DNA of 64,000 nt from Crocosphaera sp. UHCC 0190 (GTDB taxonomy: Bacteria > Cyanobacteriota > Cyanobacteriia > Cyanobacteriales > Microcystaceae): the NCBI RefSeq assembly GCF_034932065.1, contig NZ_JAYGHP010000007.1:124001-188000 (forward strand), given 5' to 3'. Below, piece after piece: positions 37,250 to 46,430 of this stretch (positions within the stretch are counted from its first letter, which is position 1; each line of letters begins with the position of its first letter). The translations under genes were made by a program, and so were the position numbers. Under the pieces are notes generated by a model. The model had not been told where the DNA came from and searched no databases. It saw only the letters and a list, made by a program, of their open reading frames with translations.

Positions 37250-38365
37250 ATGCCAATTGCGCTAATTGCCCACTATTTAGGACCGAGCTTAGGGATTGGA
37301 AAATACCTAGATCGATTGTTGCCGCCATTAATAGAAGAATTAATGGCGAGAGAAATAGATGTAAAAATCTTGGGTTCTCCTAATGCTATTACTAACACAC
37401 GGGCGTTCCAATGCCGAAAAGATATTATCCAGCCTCTCCCTCCTTTAGATTATACTCCCAGCAAACGATTTGCTTGGTTTGCCTCTCGTTTTACCCGTTA
37501 TTGCCAAAGCAGGGAAATAGAAGCGGTTGCTTGGTTGTCTAACCCCATTGTACTCCCTTGGCATCCTCCCTCACTGGCTACGATCCATGATGTTAATGAG
37601 TGGGCTAAACCGACTAAATATGGCAGTCGTCTTAAAACGGCCTTGCGAGCCGCCATTTATCTAGATTCCTCCCTGCTTTTTGCCAAGAAAATTATCCTAG
37701 TCAGTCAGGCGACTGAGCATACCCTGTACCAATACCGTTCCTCGTCAAAACTCAAAAGTAAGCTGAAAGTTATTCCCAATGGGAGTGATTCTTCCTTAAT
37801 CAAGTTAGCACCGGTTGAAATTCCAGTTCCCAATGCTCCTTTTCTACTATCCGTTGGGCGAATCGACCCGATAGCCAAGCGGCTTCCTGAAGCGGTAGCC
37901 TTGGTTTGCGCCCTAAGAGAATTTAGTAGTCAACCTTGGGAATTACATTTAGTGGGGGGGATGAATAGATCGACTGAAGCCAAAGGCAAGGCTTTTCTTA
38001 AGGAAATTGCTCCTCGTTCTTGGGTTCACTATCATGGGTATGTGGACGATCCAAGTTTGGCTCAATGGTATCGGCAAGCAACGGCAGTGGTGTTTCTGTC
38101 CGATCAAGAAGGGTTTGGTTTTCCCGTTGCCGAGGCAGCTTCTTTTGGACGCTGGGTAATTGTTAGTGACAAGAATCAAGCCGCAGCAGAAGCAGGCACA
38201 ATGGTTATGATCCCAGTCGACCCAGACCATCCTGAACAAGCAGCCGACTTAGTGTTAAATCGCTTGTCTCAAGAAATACCCAAAAGCCTATCTAGCTCGA
38301 CTTGGCAAGAGGCAGCCCTTGCTTATGCTGAAGAAATTTGTACTCTTGTACCCACCCCTAACTAA
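37250..38365 (+). CDS. GT4-family glycosyltransferase
   Basis: A 371-residue GT-B glycosyltransferase. The N-terminal domain carries IAHYLGPSLGIGKYLDRLLPP. The C-terminal nucleotide-sugar domain has FLLSVGRIDPIAKRLPEA, VHYHGYVDDPSLAQWY and the EX7E-type SDQEGFGFPVAEAASFG. It is transcribed away from the Wzy-like gene and converges on the ABC exporter with only 10 bases between stops. It probably adds one sugar of the exopolysaccharide repeat unit. Confidence 0.85.
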   Translation: MPIALIAHYLGPSLGIGKYLDRLLPPLIEELMAREIDVKILGSPNAITNTRAFQCRKDIIQPLPPLDYTPSKRFAWFASRFTRYCQSREIEAVAWLSNPIVLPWHPPSLATIHDVNEWAKPTKYGSRLKTALRAAIYLDSSLLFAKKIILVSQATEHTLYQYRSSSKLKSKLKVIPNGSDSSLIKLAPVEIPVPNAPFLLSVGRIDPIAKRLPEAVALVCALREFSSQPWELHLVGGMNRSTEAKGKAFLKEIAPRSWVHYHGYVDDPSLAQWYRQATAVVFLSDQEGFGFPVAEAASFGRWVIVSDKNQAAAEAGTMVMIPVDPDHPEQAADLVLNRLSQEIPKSLSSSTWQEAALAYAEEICTLVPTPN

Positions 38366-38375
38366 AACTATCACT

Positions 38376-40148
38376 TTAATTAAGTTGGGATAAGCTGCCA
38401 TTGCTGGATAATTCTACTATGGTATCAGCAAACTTTAAAATTCCCTGTCGATGGGAGACAATAATCACAGTGCAACGTCCCTTTAAAGCCAAAAGTTCCT
38501 TCGCAATTTCAGTTTCAGTTTCATCATCTAAATTGGCAGAGACTTCATCTAACACCAGAATTTGGGGCTTGCTTAATAGAGCGCGGGCTAGGGCTAACCG
38601 TTGTTTTTGCCCTGCTGATAACCCTTGGCTGTTCTCAGTAAGTTGATAGTTCAGTCCATCAGGAAGGCTATCGACCACTTCTAAAAGACTTGCTGCTGCT
38701 AAGGCTTCGCGGTATTCTTCGAGAGAGTAGGGTTTTCGGGTGCCATAGTCTAGGTTATCCTTAATGCTACCTTCTATCAAAAAAGGTTCTGCCCCCACGT
38801 AACCCACCCGAAGGTCAGGATTAGCAAAGAATACCGGAGCATCGATATTGGCAATTTTGATCGTCCCATTGCTCGGCTGAATAACGCCTAAAATTAAGCC
38901 GAGTAAAGTAGATTTTCCCGAACCACTTTTGCCAATAAGGCCAAACTGTTCTCCACTTTTAATCTGGAGAGAAATGTTATTAAAAATTCGAGGACTATCA
39001 GGAAAATAAGAAAAAGATACACCAGTCAATTCAATATTAGGAGGTGATTTTAATTGTTGAGAGTGATCTCTCGCAGCTTCAGCAGAATTATAAGTATCAG
39101 GCAATATGGTATCTGAACTTTTAAAAGATTTGAGAGCCTTCATGGGTTCCATTGCTTGTTGGATTTCTATTGGTTTAAAATCCGATAAATAAGCTAGGGA
39201 AAGCTTCAGATGAGGGGCGACTGAATTCATGATGCCAAAGCCCCTACCCAAGCGAGAAAAAGTCGATAAAAATCTACTGAAAAGATAGAGGCAAGAAACT
39301 AACTGAATGCCAGGAGTTTTCCAAATTTCAAGACTCATAAAAAGAATTAAAATCAACAAAACAACTCCTAAAACTAAGGGGAGAACAGCACCGATATTTC
39401 CCCAAAATTTGGCCTTAATAAATTTTTGATAATAACTTAAATTCTTACCGACCAGATGCTGATACTCTGACGTATTTAGGCGTAGTATTCTAACTAAAAG
39501 CCAGTTGCGAGCAATTCGCTCTATTCCACCAACCAAGGCTTTTTGTTCTTCAGGAACTTGTCGGGCCATTACCCGCACTCGTTGATTAACTTTTAAGACT
39601 AATAATCCAATGGTTACTAGTCCAAAGACAGCCAGGACAGACTCTCGCCAAGCTAAAGAGAGCATTGCGGCTAAAAGAACGAGGCATTCAACTCCAAAGG
39701 AAAGAGTCCAGGAACTGTACCAAAAAAACCATGCCGTTTGTGGAAATATTTCGCCAATTCTAGAGTTAGTCTCAGTGGCAGAAACATACTTTTGTGATGA
39801 ACCGAGAAGAACTTCGTAGATAGCAAAAAGTCTCAGACGCGTATTGATTGTTTCATAAACATAATCACTACTTTGATAGGCCCAAAACTGGGAAATTGCT
39901 CGCAAGATTCCTAAGCCTAAAAATAGAAATAGTAGTAACTCCAAGGAAAATTGCAAATTCCTTTGTAATGGGATACTTTCTTGGGGTACGAGTCCAAGAG
40001 AATACAGCAAAATTTGTAACAGACGAGCGAATCCATAGTCAATTAGTCCTAGGGAAAAACTAGTCAATAAACAGATGCCTAGCCAAAAAAAGCCAGAACG
40101 ACCCAGAAGATTAGACAGACCAGCTAAGGGTAGTTTCTTGATGAACAT
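38376..40148 (-). CDS. ABC exporter, fused permease and ATPase
   Basis: A 590-residue half-transporter. Five to six membrane segments fill the first 320 residues. The ATPase domain has Walker A LIGKSGSGKSTLLGLI (near residue 405), signature LSAGQKQRLALARALL and Walker B ILVLDEVSANLDD, so it should be active. Its start codon overlaps the end of the C-T-TE synthetase gene by 25 bases, implying translational coupling and export of that synthetase's product. By family it could equally flip a lipid-linked glycan. The overlap favours the former. Confidence 0.85.
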   Translation of the reverse strand: MFIKKLPLAGLSNLLGRSGFFWLGICLLTSFSLGLIDYGFARLLQILLYSLGLVPQESIPLQRNLQFSLELLLFLFLGLGILRAISQFWAYQSSDYVYETINTRLRLFAIYEVLLGSSQKYVSATETNSRIGEIFPQTAWFFWYSSWTLSFGVECLVLLAAMLSLAWRESVLAVFGLVTIGLLVLKVNQRVRVMARQVPEEQKALVGGIERIARNWLLVRILRLNTSEYQHLVGKNLSYYQKFIKAKFWGNIGAVLPLVLGVVLLILILFMSLEIWKTPGIQLVSCLYLFSRFLSTFSRLGRGFGIMNSVAPHLKLSLAYLSDFKPIEIQQAMEPMKALKSFKSSDTILPDTYNSAEAARDHSQQLKSPPNIELTGVSFSYFPDSPRIFNNISLQIKSGEQFGLIGKSGSGKSTLLGLILGVIQPSNGTIKIANIDAPVFFANPDLRVGYVGAEPFLIEGSIKDNLDYGTRKPYSLEEYREALAAASLLEVVDSLPDGLNYQLTENSQGLSAGQKQRLALARALLSKPQILVLDEVSANLDDETETEIAKELLALKGRCTVIIVSHRQGILKFADTIVELSSNGSLSQLN

Positions 40149-42625
40149 GGGAGGTTTTCAGTAGTAGAAATATTTTGATTAATACAATCTTTCAAGCTGT
40201 TAACAAATTGTTGGACGTGAGGTTCATCTAGCATAGTTTCATGGTCTCCTTCAATGATATGCTCGTTCACCACACCTCGGACTAATTTTTTCCATCCTTT
40301 TTGAGCTTCTAGACTCTCGCTGTCGTTTTTAAATAGCTCTATCGTTCCCGAAAAAAGCCTTTTTGGAATGTACTTTTTCCTAGCTTTGGCATGAGTCATG
40401 TGGACATAATGAATTTGCCGCCCTTGAGGATCATCAGAAAAAGTCGTTTTCGTTTTTGTTAAGAATTTTTGGAAGAAGCTAAGGATAAATTTTGGATGTC
40501 GCAGTCGCTTAAAGAATTCGCTGACATAATACCAAAAATCTCTGGGTTTTAAGCGAGGTGGGCTTTGGGTATCAATGATCGCTAACAAAGCCACTGTTTC
40601 CCCTTTTGCTTGCATTTGAAGTGCAATTTCAAATGCCACAATACCTCCCATGCAACGCCCAGCTAAAAAATAGGGGCCGTGAGGCTGAATAGCTTGAATT
40701 TTCTCAACATAGTAAGCAGCCATTTCCTCCACATTATCGTGAGGCTTATCCTTGCCATCCATTCCTAACTGTTCTAACCCGTAAACAGGTCGTTCAGGAG
40801 CAAAATAATGAGCTAAGTCAGTGTAGTGTAAAGCGGTACAAGCTGCTGGTGGCAGAAGAAATAGGGGCGGTTTATCCCCTTTAGCTTGCAGGGGAACAAC
40901 GGGTATCCAAGGAATGGTAATTTCTTCTTGGCGAAGGATATTGGCTAGTTTCTCGATAGTCGGAAATTCAACGAGGGTATTTAATGGCAGCTTTTTGCCG
41001 AATTTTTCTTCAATTTGATTTAACAGGCGAATAGCGAGTAAAGATTTGCCTCCTAGGGCAAAAAAGTTGTCAGTCACGCTCAGAGAATGAGTGTTAAAAA
41101 TCCCCTCCCAAATTTGCGTCAGTTGCAATTCTAATTGATCCTGAGGTTTGACAAAGTTGGCTGAAGCTTGACTTTGAGACTCGGTAGAATCCTGCTGGCG
41201 ATCGCGTTTTTCTTGAAATTGCTGTTTTTGGGCATCCGTTAGGGGTAAAAGTTGGGAAATCGGCTGTTCTGGTTCAGCCACTATATTCTCTAGCACGGTT
41301 TGGTAATGCTGGAGCATTTGGGTGATCGTCGTTTCTTCAAAGAGATCGACGTTGTATTTCAAGACGGCACTCAATTCTCCCTTATCTTCTTCCATAGAAA
41401 GAAAGAGATCGAAATCAGTCCCCCTCTGTTCTTCTAAAGAAGTGATGGTCAAGTCCCTCAGTTTGGGATTCTGAAGGACGACATTTTGAAGGGCAAACAT
41501 GATCTGAGACAGGGGAACATTGATTAGGTTGAGTCGGCTGACTAACAATTGAATCGGCAGATCTTGGTGAGCGTAGGCTTGCGCGCTCTGGTGGCGGACT
41601 TGACCAAGAAATTCTCGAAAACTGGGATTGCCAGACAGATTGCTACGGTAGATAATCAGGTTGACAAAATAACCAATTAGCTTCTGAATTTCACTGCGGT
41701 TGCGATTGGCAATGGGAGTACAAAGAAAAACCTCATCCTGACCTAGATAGGTATGCAGCAAGACTTTAAAGGCAGCCAAGAGGGTAATAAAGGGGGTGAC
41801 TCCTTCTTCGCTGGTGAAAGTGTTCAGTTTTTCACTAAGCTCTTTAGGCAAGACTAAGACTTGCCGTTCCCGTTGCCCAGAAGAAATTGGGGGTTTTGTT
41901 CGATCAGCTGGCAGTTGCTGGGATGGCAGATCTGACAGTTGCCCCTGCCAGAAATTGAGCAAGGTATCGAGAAACTCTCCCTGAAGCCATTGTCTTTGCC
42001 AAACCGCAAAATCAGCATATTGTATGGGCAAATCGGGCAAGGAGGGGAGAGATTGACCACTAGAAAAGGTTTGGTAGAGTTCAGCTAACTCTCGAAACAG
42101 AACGCCATCAGACCAGGCATCATAGACGATGTGATGGAGAGTAATCAGGACAAAATAACTGTCTGATGTTAATTTAATTAGAGTGGTGCGGAACAGGGGA
42201 CCCGTGCTGAGATTAAAGGGGCGTTCTGCTTCTTCGTCGGCGAGTTGGAGAGCTTTAGAAAAGCGATCGCCTTCAGGATAGGTAGTCAAGTCCATTGTGA
42301 GAAGGGGTTGGGGGTCGACAGGCGCGATCACCTGGACAGGATGACCGTCTGAACTATGAAAGGTCGTTCTCAAGATTTCATGGCGGAGCCGAAGGGCGTT
42401 GAAACTTTTTTCCAAAGCTTCAACGTTCAGTTCTCCTCGTACTCGAAAGCCATAGGGAACGTTATAGTCAGCACTCCCAGGGTTCAGTTGGTCAAGCAAC
42501 CACAACCGCTCCTGAGGAAAGGAAAGGGGAAGATTATCCTTTCGTTCCACTGGCTGTAAAGGGGGAGCTTCGTTCCGAAATCTCATCAAAGTCCTAACAG
42601 ACTCCCAAATCTCTGGATGTTTCAT
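40124..42625 (-). CDS. nonribosomal peptide synthetase, condensation-carrier-thioesterase
   Basis: An 833-residue C-T-TE protein with no adenylation domain. The condensation domain (about 30-460) has LSFPQERLWLLDQL and LHHIVYDAWSDG, an HHxxxDG motif with the Gly replaced by Ala (His164, His165, Asp169). The carrier (about 495-565) has DNFFALGGKSLL with the phosphopantetheine Ser528. The thioesterase (about 585-810) reads LAGRCMGG, so the nucleophile is Cys658 instead of Ser, with Asp685 (IIDTQ) and His795 (EGDHE) completing the triad. It should join a donor acyl/aminoacyl carrier to the substrate on its own carrier and then release it. Loading must occur in trans, presumably by the adenylation enzyme at 46925. 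Confidence 0.9.
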   Translation of the reverse strand: MKHPEIWESVRTLMRFRNEAPPLQPVERKDNLPLSFPQERLWLLDQLNPGSADYNVPYGFRVRGELNVEALEKSFNALRLRHEILRTTFHSSDGHPVQVIAPVDPQPLLTMDLTTYPEGDRFSKALQLADEEAERPFNLSTGPLFRTTLIKLTSDSYFVLITLHHIVYDAWSDGVLFRELAELYQTFSSGQSLPSLPDLPIQYADFAVWQRQWLQGEFLDTLLNFWQGQLSDLPSQQLPADRTKPPISSGQRERQVLVLPKELSEKLNTFTSEEGVTPFITLLAAFKVLLHTYLGQDEVFLCTPIANRNRSEIQKLIGYFVNLIIYRSNLSGNPSFREFLGQVRHQSAQAYAHQDLPIQLLVSRLNLINVPLSQIMFALQNVVLQNPKLRDLTITSLEEQRGTDFDLFLSMEEDKGELSAVLKYNVDLFEETTITQMLQHYQTVLENIVAEPEQPISQLLPLTDAQKQQFQEKRDRQQDSTESQSQASANFVKPQDQLELQLTQIWEGIFNTHSLSVTDNFFALGGKSLLAIRLLNQIEEKFGKKLPLNTLVEFPTIEKLANILRQEEITIPWIPVVPLQAKGDKPPLFLLPPAACTALHYTDLAHYFAPERPVYGLEQLGMDGKDKPHDNVEEMAAYYVEKIQAIQPHGPYFLAGRCMGGIVAFEIALQMQAKGETVALLAIIDTQSPPRLKPRDFWYYVSEFFKRLRHPKFILSFFQKFLTKTKTTFSDDPQGRQIHYVHMTHAKARKKYIPKRLFSGTIELFKNDSESLEAQKGWKKLVRGVVNEHIIEGDHETMLDEPHVQQFVNSLKDCINQNISTTENLPCSSRNYP

Positions 42626-42674
42626 TGATTTTCTCTACCTGATTAACTAAAAAAAATTAACTCTGTTCCCATCG

Positions 42675-43697
42675 CTAGACACTTGGGACGGTAAGTTGAC
42701 CTCCAATCTGGCGAGCGGCCGCAAAGCTTGCCCAGGATGTAGCCGCTAGCAATTCTCGATCAAATGGATGAACCTTGCGAAATTGACGGACAACAGGCTC
42801 GCTTACCTGATAGGAAGCGATTGCAGTCAGCATGGCCAGTCTTGCTTCTGGTTTCAAAGAATCATCCAGTGTCTCGATCGCTTCTTCAACCCAGTAAGTG
42901 CCTAAGGGGGGAGGATTACCATCCCAAGATTTTAGATAATCCTTCACCAACTCTTGGACAGATTCGGACAGCACAGCTTGACCCTCCTGTTCAACAGTGG
43001 CGGCAAATTGAGCTAAAGCGTTTGCTACAGTAGGGTTGCCTCTTGCCCATTTAAGGTCTTCAGGAAGTGCCGTCCGAGGCAGGAGGTTCAAGGAAGCTCC
43101 TGGCTTGTAAATTGTCCTGCTTCTTAGTTGATTTTTCAGCCAGCCGAACACCTGTCCTTTGAGTTGTTTGCATTTATTCAATTTCGAGAAGTTTTCTTCT
43201 TCTGATTCTTGGGGCAAGAAAATATTAAGCATTCGATTGAGATAATGGAAAAGTATCGCTGTAGTTATGATTTCAGGAGCTTCTTTCCTACTAAAAGGCG
43301 GCGATTGTACAATTTTTGCTTCTGGTGATAAAGTAGCCAAGCTCCACTTGACTAACAATCGTTTTTTCTTGTTGGGAATTAAATTCAGAGCTTTCGAGTC
43401 AAGGGCTTGTTTAACATCGTTTGCGGTGTGACTGCTAGCACAAAAGGGACATTGATTAACTTTGGAGACAGCACTGATTATGGCCTCTTTATTCTGAGGA
43501 GAAACTTGCTGAGTTACTAACTCGGTTTCATAATATAATATCCAAACTGCTTTTAATAATCTGATGATTAGAGCATGAAGGGCGAATGGCTTTCCCCAAG
43601 TGTGATGTCGCTTAATAATATTTTTTATCTCCTCAACACCTGGCTCTAATTGTGCAGTTGGATTATTGAAATACTTTACTTGTTCTAGTTTTTTCAT
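42675..43697 (-). CDS. AhpD/carboxymuconolactone-decarboxylase-like protein
   Basis: A 340-residue helical protein. Its N-terminal third contains the AhpD-type redox site NQCPFCASSHTANDV (Cys83, Cys86, His90). The remaining two thirds are helical and end in a second CMD-like helix set (DRELLAATSWASFAAARQ), and may be a degenerate duplicate. AhpD proteins act as peroxidase or redox partners. Position between the synthetase (49 bases away) and the permease suggests a role in the carrier pathway, perhaps an oxidative or protective step. That is inference. Confidence 0.7.
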   Translation of the reverse strand: MKKLEQVKYFNNPTAQLEPGVEEIKNIIKRHHTWGKPFALHALIIRLLKAVWILYYETELVTQQVSPQNKEAIISAVSKVNQCPFCASSHTANDVKQALDSKALNLIPNKKKRLLVKWSLATLSPEAKIVQSPPFSRKEAPEIITTAILFHYLNRMLNIFLPQESEEENFSKLNKCKQLKGQVFGWLKNQLRSRTIYKPGASLNLLPRTALPEDLKWARGNPTVANALAQFAATVEQEGQAVLSESVQELVKDYLKSWDGNPPPLGTYWVEEAIETLDDSLKPEARLAMLTAIASYQVSEPVVRQFRKVHPFDRELLAATSWASFAAARQIGGQLTVPSV

Positions 43698-43736
43698 TGT
43701 TTCTTAGCTATTGTGCATTTAAGCAACTTATCACAT

Positions 43737-43823
43737 ATAGCAGTCCTGTTTTAGTTTTGAGAACAATATCTCAGAATAAGGGTTAGGGGTTAGGGAATCT
43801 TACAAATCATTGAGGACTGCTAT
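43737..43823. mobile_element. MITE-like element with 11-bp terminal inverted repeats
   Basis: Ends ATAGCAGTCCT and AGGACTGCTAT bracket 65 bases. The interior holds a small hairpin (TGAGA/TCTCA) and a GGGTTAG tandem. It has no coding capacity. Similar AGCAGTCC-ended elements are common in cyanobacterial intergenic regions, to my recollection. It splits the gap between the permease and AhpD-like genes of the carrier pathway. No target duplication is obvious. Confidence 0.65.
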
Positions 43824-43844
43824 CGTTTATGCACCATAAATAGT

Positions 43845-44867
43845 TTATTGACTGTTTTTATCTCCTAATTCTTGGACAACAGAATTCATCTTGCCGAAGC
43901 CGAAGAAGAAGAATAAACCAATCAAAAACACGGTAAGAGTAAACAATAACAAAGATATGTTACTGTAAGGTTTAACAATCAACCAAGCTCCTAAAAACTG
44001 GGCTAACAAGACAAAATAGAGAAACTTAACTATAGATTCTCTAGTGAAACCAGTAATAAAATAGGCTCCCAACGGAGCTCCAAAAATAACGACAGGAATG
44101 CAAACTAGCAAGTAATTCCAGGCTTCAGGTTGAAAATCTTTCAAAGCAAAAACGTGGAGCAAAAAGCCAATGACTGTATTACCTGCCATTAAACAAACAC
44201 TGGTTGGGGTCGCAATTTTTTCAGACAAACGATAGCGAGTTGTCATGATAGAAAAGCTAAAAATATCAATCCCACTTCCCACGAGACTAGAGATAATACC
44301 GCCTAAAAATCCGATCCCTACCAAAAACATTTTTCCTTTGGGAGAAAACGAAGGTAATTCCTCTCGAACGACTCGATTTTTGTTGGTATTCAAGAAAAAG
44401 AGAACACAGCCAAAACTTAACCATAGGGAGACAAAGAACATTTTGGTGTAAGCTGGCGAAGTCAAGGGAGCAATGACAAAAGCCCCAAAAACCATCCCGA
44501 AAACTCCGCCAATGCTACAGAGGACTAGATAATTTTTCTCAACGGGAATTCTCCGCACAAAAATCAGATAAGCGGCTGAGGTCATGCCAAAGCTTTGAAT
44601 CGCCAAACTGAAGTTGCGGGCAACGGCAGGTTTGATATGAAAAATCAAGGTCATGACAGGAAAGGCGACTGCACCACCCCCTTCCGCAGTCGCCCCAGCG
44701 ATAAATGAACCAAATGCCATGGTCACTGACATGAACCACTCAGTAAGGAACAAATGCCATTGATGAGTGGCTCCCATGTAGATCAACCAGCCTGTTAAAA
44801 TTAAAGTGGTTGGAATGAATTGATATCCAGGTATTCGGCGAATGGAGTCCATTGTATAGATTCTCAA
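43845..44867 (-). CDS. TSUP-family anion permease (TauE/SafE)
   Basis: A 340-residue membrane protein of the TSUP family, which moves sulfite, sulfonates or other small anions. Hydrophobic segments run the whole length. The N-terminal repeat carries FIAGATAEGGGAVAFPVMTL, and the second repeat has LGGIISSLVGSGIDIFSF. Context in a locus with two sulfotransferases and a halogenase-like enzyme makes sulfite/sulfate or halide handling plausible, but no substrate can be read. A strong 29-base hairpin lies just upstream of its start. Confidence 0.83.
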   Translation of the reverse strand: MRIYTMDSIRRIPGYQFIPTTLILTGWLIYMGATHQWHLFLTEWFMSVTMAFGSFIAGATAEGGGAVAFPVMTLIFHIKPAVARNFSLAIQSFGMTSAAYLIFVRRIPVEKNYLVLCSIGGVFGMVFGAFVIAPLTSPAYTKMFFVSLWLSFGCVLFFLNTNKNRVVREELPSFSPKGKMFLVGIGFLGGIISSLVGSGIDIFSFSIMTTRYRLSEKIATPTSVCLMAGNTVIGFLLHVFALKDFQPEAWNYLLVCIPVVIFGAPLGAYFITGFTRESIVKFLYFVLLAQFLGAWLIVKPYSNISLLLFTLTVFLIGLFFFFGFGKMNSVVQELGDKNSQ

Positions 44868-44886
44868 CTGTTTTGAAAGGTTCTAA

Positions 44887-44915
44887 GCTAAAACGCATTT
44901 AAAATGCGTTTTAGC
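44887..44915 (-). promoter_or_regulatory. 14-bp stem hairpin upstream of the TSUP gene
   Basis: Arms GCTAAAACGCATTT and AAATGCGTTTTAGC around a single A, 19 bases before the TSUP start and about 120 after the halogenase-like stop. It may terminate or stabilise the upstream mRNA, attenuate TSUP, or bind a regulator. Confidence 0.5.
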
Positions 44916-45038
44916 AAGTCAGAAGTTCTGGGAACACGAATGCACAGAAGTAATGAGGATTTTCCTTTTGAGGAGGTTCAATGTGTAACAACCCAAGAGC
45001 TTTAAACAACCTGAAATTAACTTTCAGTGTTTTAATTC

Positions 45039-46361
45039 CTAGAGTGCAATACTATCGAGAATGCGATAACGGTTGGATTCAATTTTTTGTCCCTTTTTAT
45101 CCCTAGGAGCAAGGCTGACAAAATTCTCAGAACGAGTCGTCATTTTAGAAACCACATCCATAAGTTCTTGCTCCATTAAGCTTTCAAACTGTACGGCGTT
45201 TTTGGCCATTTCATTCACTTCGCCTGTGGAACAATATTGGGGCAGAGCCAGAGAGCGACTGACTTCATATCTTCCCCGCAATTGCTTGGTATATAACGCT
45301 TGGTTGCTGGCGACTGACTTCGGGTTTTTAAAGCTACGATCAATCGCCCAAGTGGCTAAGTAAGCGGAATACATCCCTAAAATCATCCCGACTGAAAAAA
45401 TAGGATCAACAAAACCTGCGGCATCTCCTAGTAGGAAATATCCTGGCCCAGTGACTTGGGTTAGGCGGTAAGAATAATCCTGAATTTTGGCAAAACTTCC
45501 TTCACAAAATGTTGCTTCGGCTAAGAGATCTTTGAGAATAGGAATCTCATAGCATTTGCGAATAAAATAGGATTCCCATGATTCATCCGACCTTTTAGCA
45601 GTTTTCATAAAATCAAGGGGAAGAATTAATCCGACACTGGTACTTTCCCGCAGGGGAATGTGCCAAGACCATCCCGCATCTCCCGTTTCGGTAATAGAAG
45701 AAACAAAAGTAGTAGGGGGAATTTGCCTTAACTTTTCACAGGGATAAATTTGATTATCTGCTCCAACATATTTAGAGTTTTTAAAGTATCCCCAAATACT
45801 CATAAAACGGAAGTCTTCATCAACGGTGCGAATTCCAAGCTGTTTTCCTAAAACTGCACCCTGTCCGCTGGCATCCACCACAAAACGACAGAGGATTTCT
45901 CCCGTGGTTTTCTCTTTAACGTGACGATATTTGACTGTTTGTCTTTCTGCACTATCATCTAAATCGACTGCTAAAACAGCAATTTCTTCAAAGACTTCTG
46001 CTCCCTGTTCTCGCGTGTTTTCTAAGAGTATATGGTCAAAGCGATCGCGTTCTACATGATAGGCAGGACGAGTATAACCAAAGTCTTTAAAAGACATTTT
46101 GCGAATTGTTCCATTCCAAACCACTGTCCCTCCAGCTTTCTCGATAAAGCCATCAGAGACAATTTTTTCACTAACTTTCGCTAGATCAGCATATTTCCAA
46201 AAATGGGGGATTAAATTTTCTCCGACGTGGAGACGCGGATGTTTTGCTTTCTCTAAAAGCACTACTTCATAGCCCTTTTGCGCTAAAAATGTGGCTGCCA
46301 TAGTCCCAGATGGCCCGCCACCAATAACAACTACATCACATTTATGGGGAATAAACATCAT
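45039..46361 (-). CDS. flavin-dependent halogenase-like oxidoreductase
   Basis: A 440-residue FAD enzyme. The N-terminal FAD fold is VVVIGGGPSGTMAA. HVGENLIP matches the halogenase GES-LP region. GFIEKAGG carries a Lys (Lys75) at the place of the catalytic lysine of carrier-dependent halogenases. The hallmark WxWxIP is present as WSWHIP (231-236), and LLGDAAGFVDPIFSVG is the C-terminal FAD/substrate motif. It should halogenate, or otherwise oxidise, an electron-rich ring, most likely one held on the carrier encoded 69 bases upstream. WxWxIP also occurs in relatives that are not proven halogenases. GAGAGG precedes its ATG. Confidence 0.78.
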   Translation of the reverse strand: MMFIPHKCDVVVIGGGPSGTMAATFLAQKGYEVVLLEKAKHPRLHVGENLIPHFWKYADLAKVSEKIVSDGFIEKAGGTVVWNGTIRKMSFKDFGYTRPAYHVERDRFDHILLENTREQGAEVFEEIAVLAVDLDDSAERQTVKYRHVKEKTTGEILCRFVVDASGQGAVLGKQLGIRTVDEDFRFMSIWGYFKNSKYVGADNQIYPCEKLRQIPPTTFVSSITETGDAGWSWHIPLRESTSVGLILPLDFMKTAKRSDESWESYFIRKCYEIPILKDLLAEATFCEGSFAKIQDYSYRLTQVTGPGYFLLGDAAGFVDPIFSVGMILGMYSAYLATWAIDRSFKNPKSVASNQALYTKQLRGRYEVSRSLALPQYCSTGEVNEMAKNAVQFESLMEQELMDVVSKMTTRSENFVSLAPRDKKGQKIESNRYRILDSIAL

Positions 46362-46430
46362 ATCCTCTCACTAAACTATTAAATGTTTGCTCTACAGATT
46401 AACCAATTCTTTAAAGTTGGCCAAGGGGCC

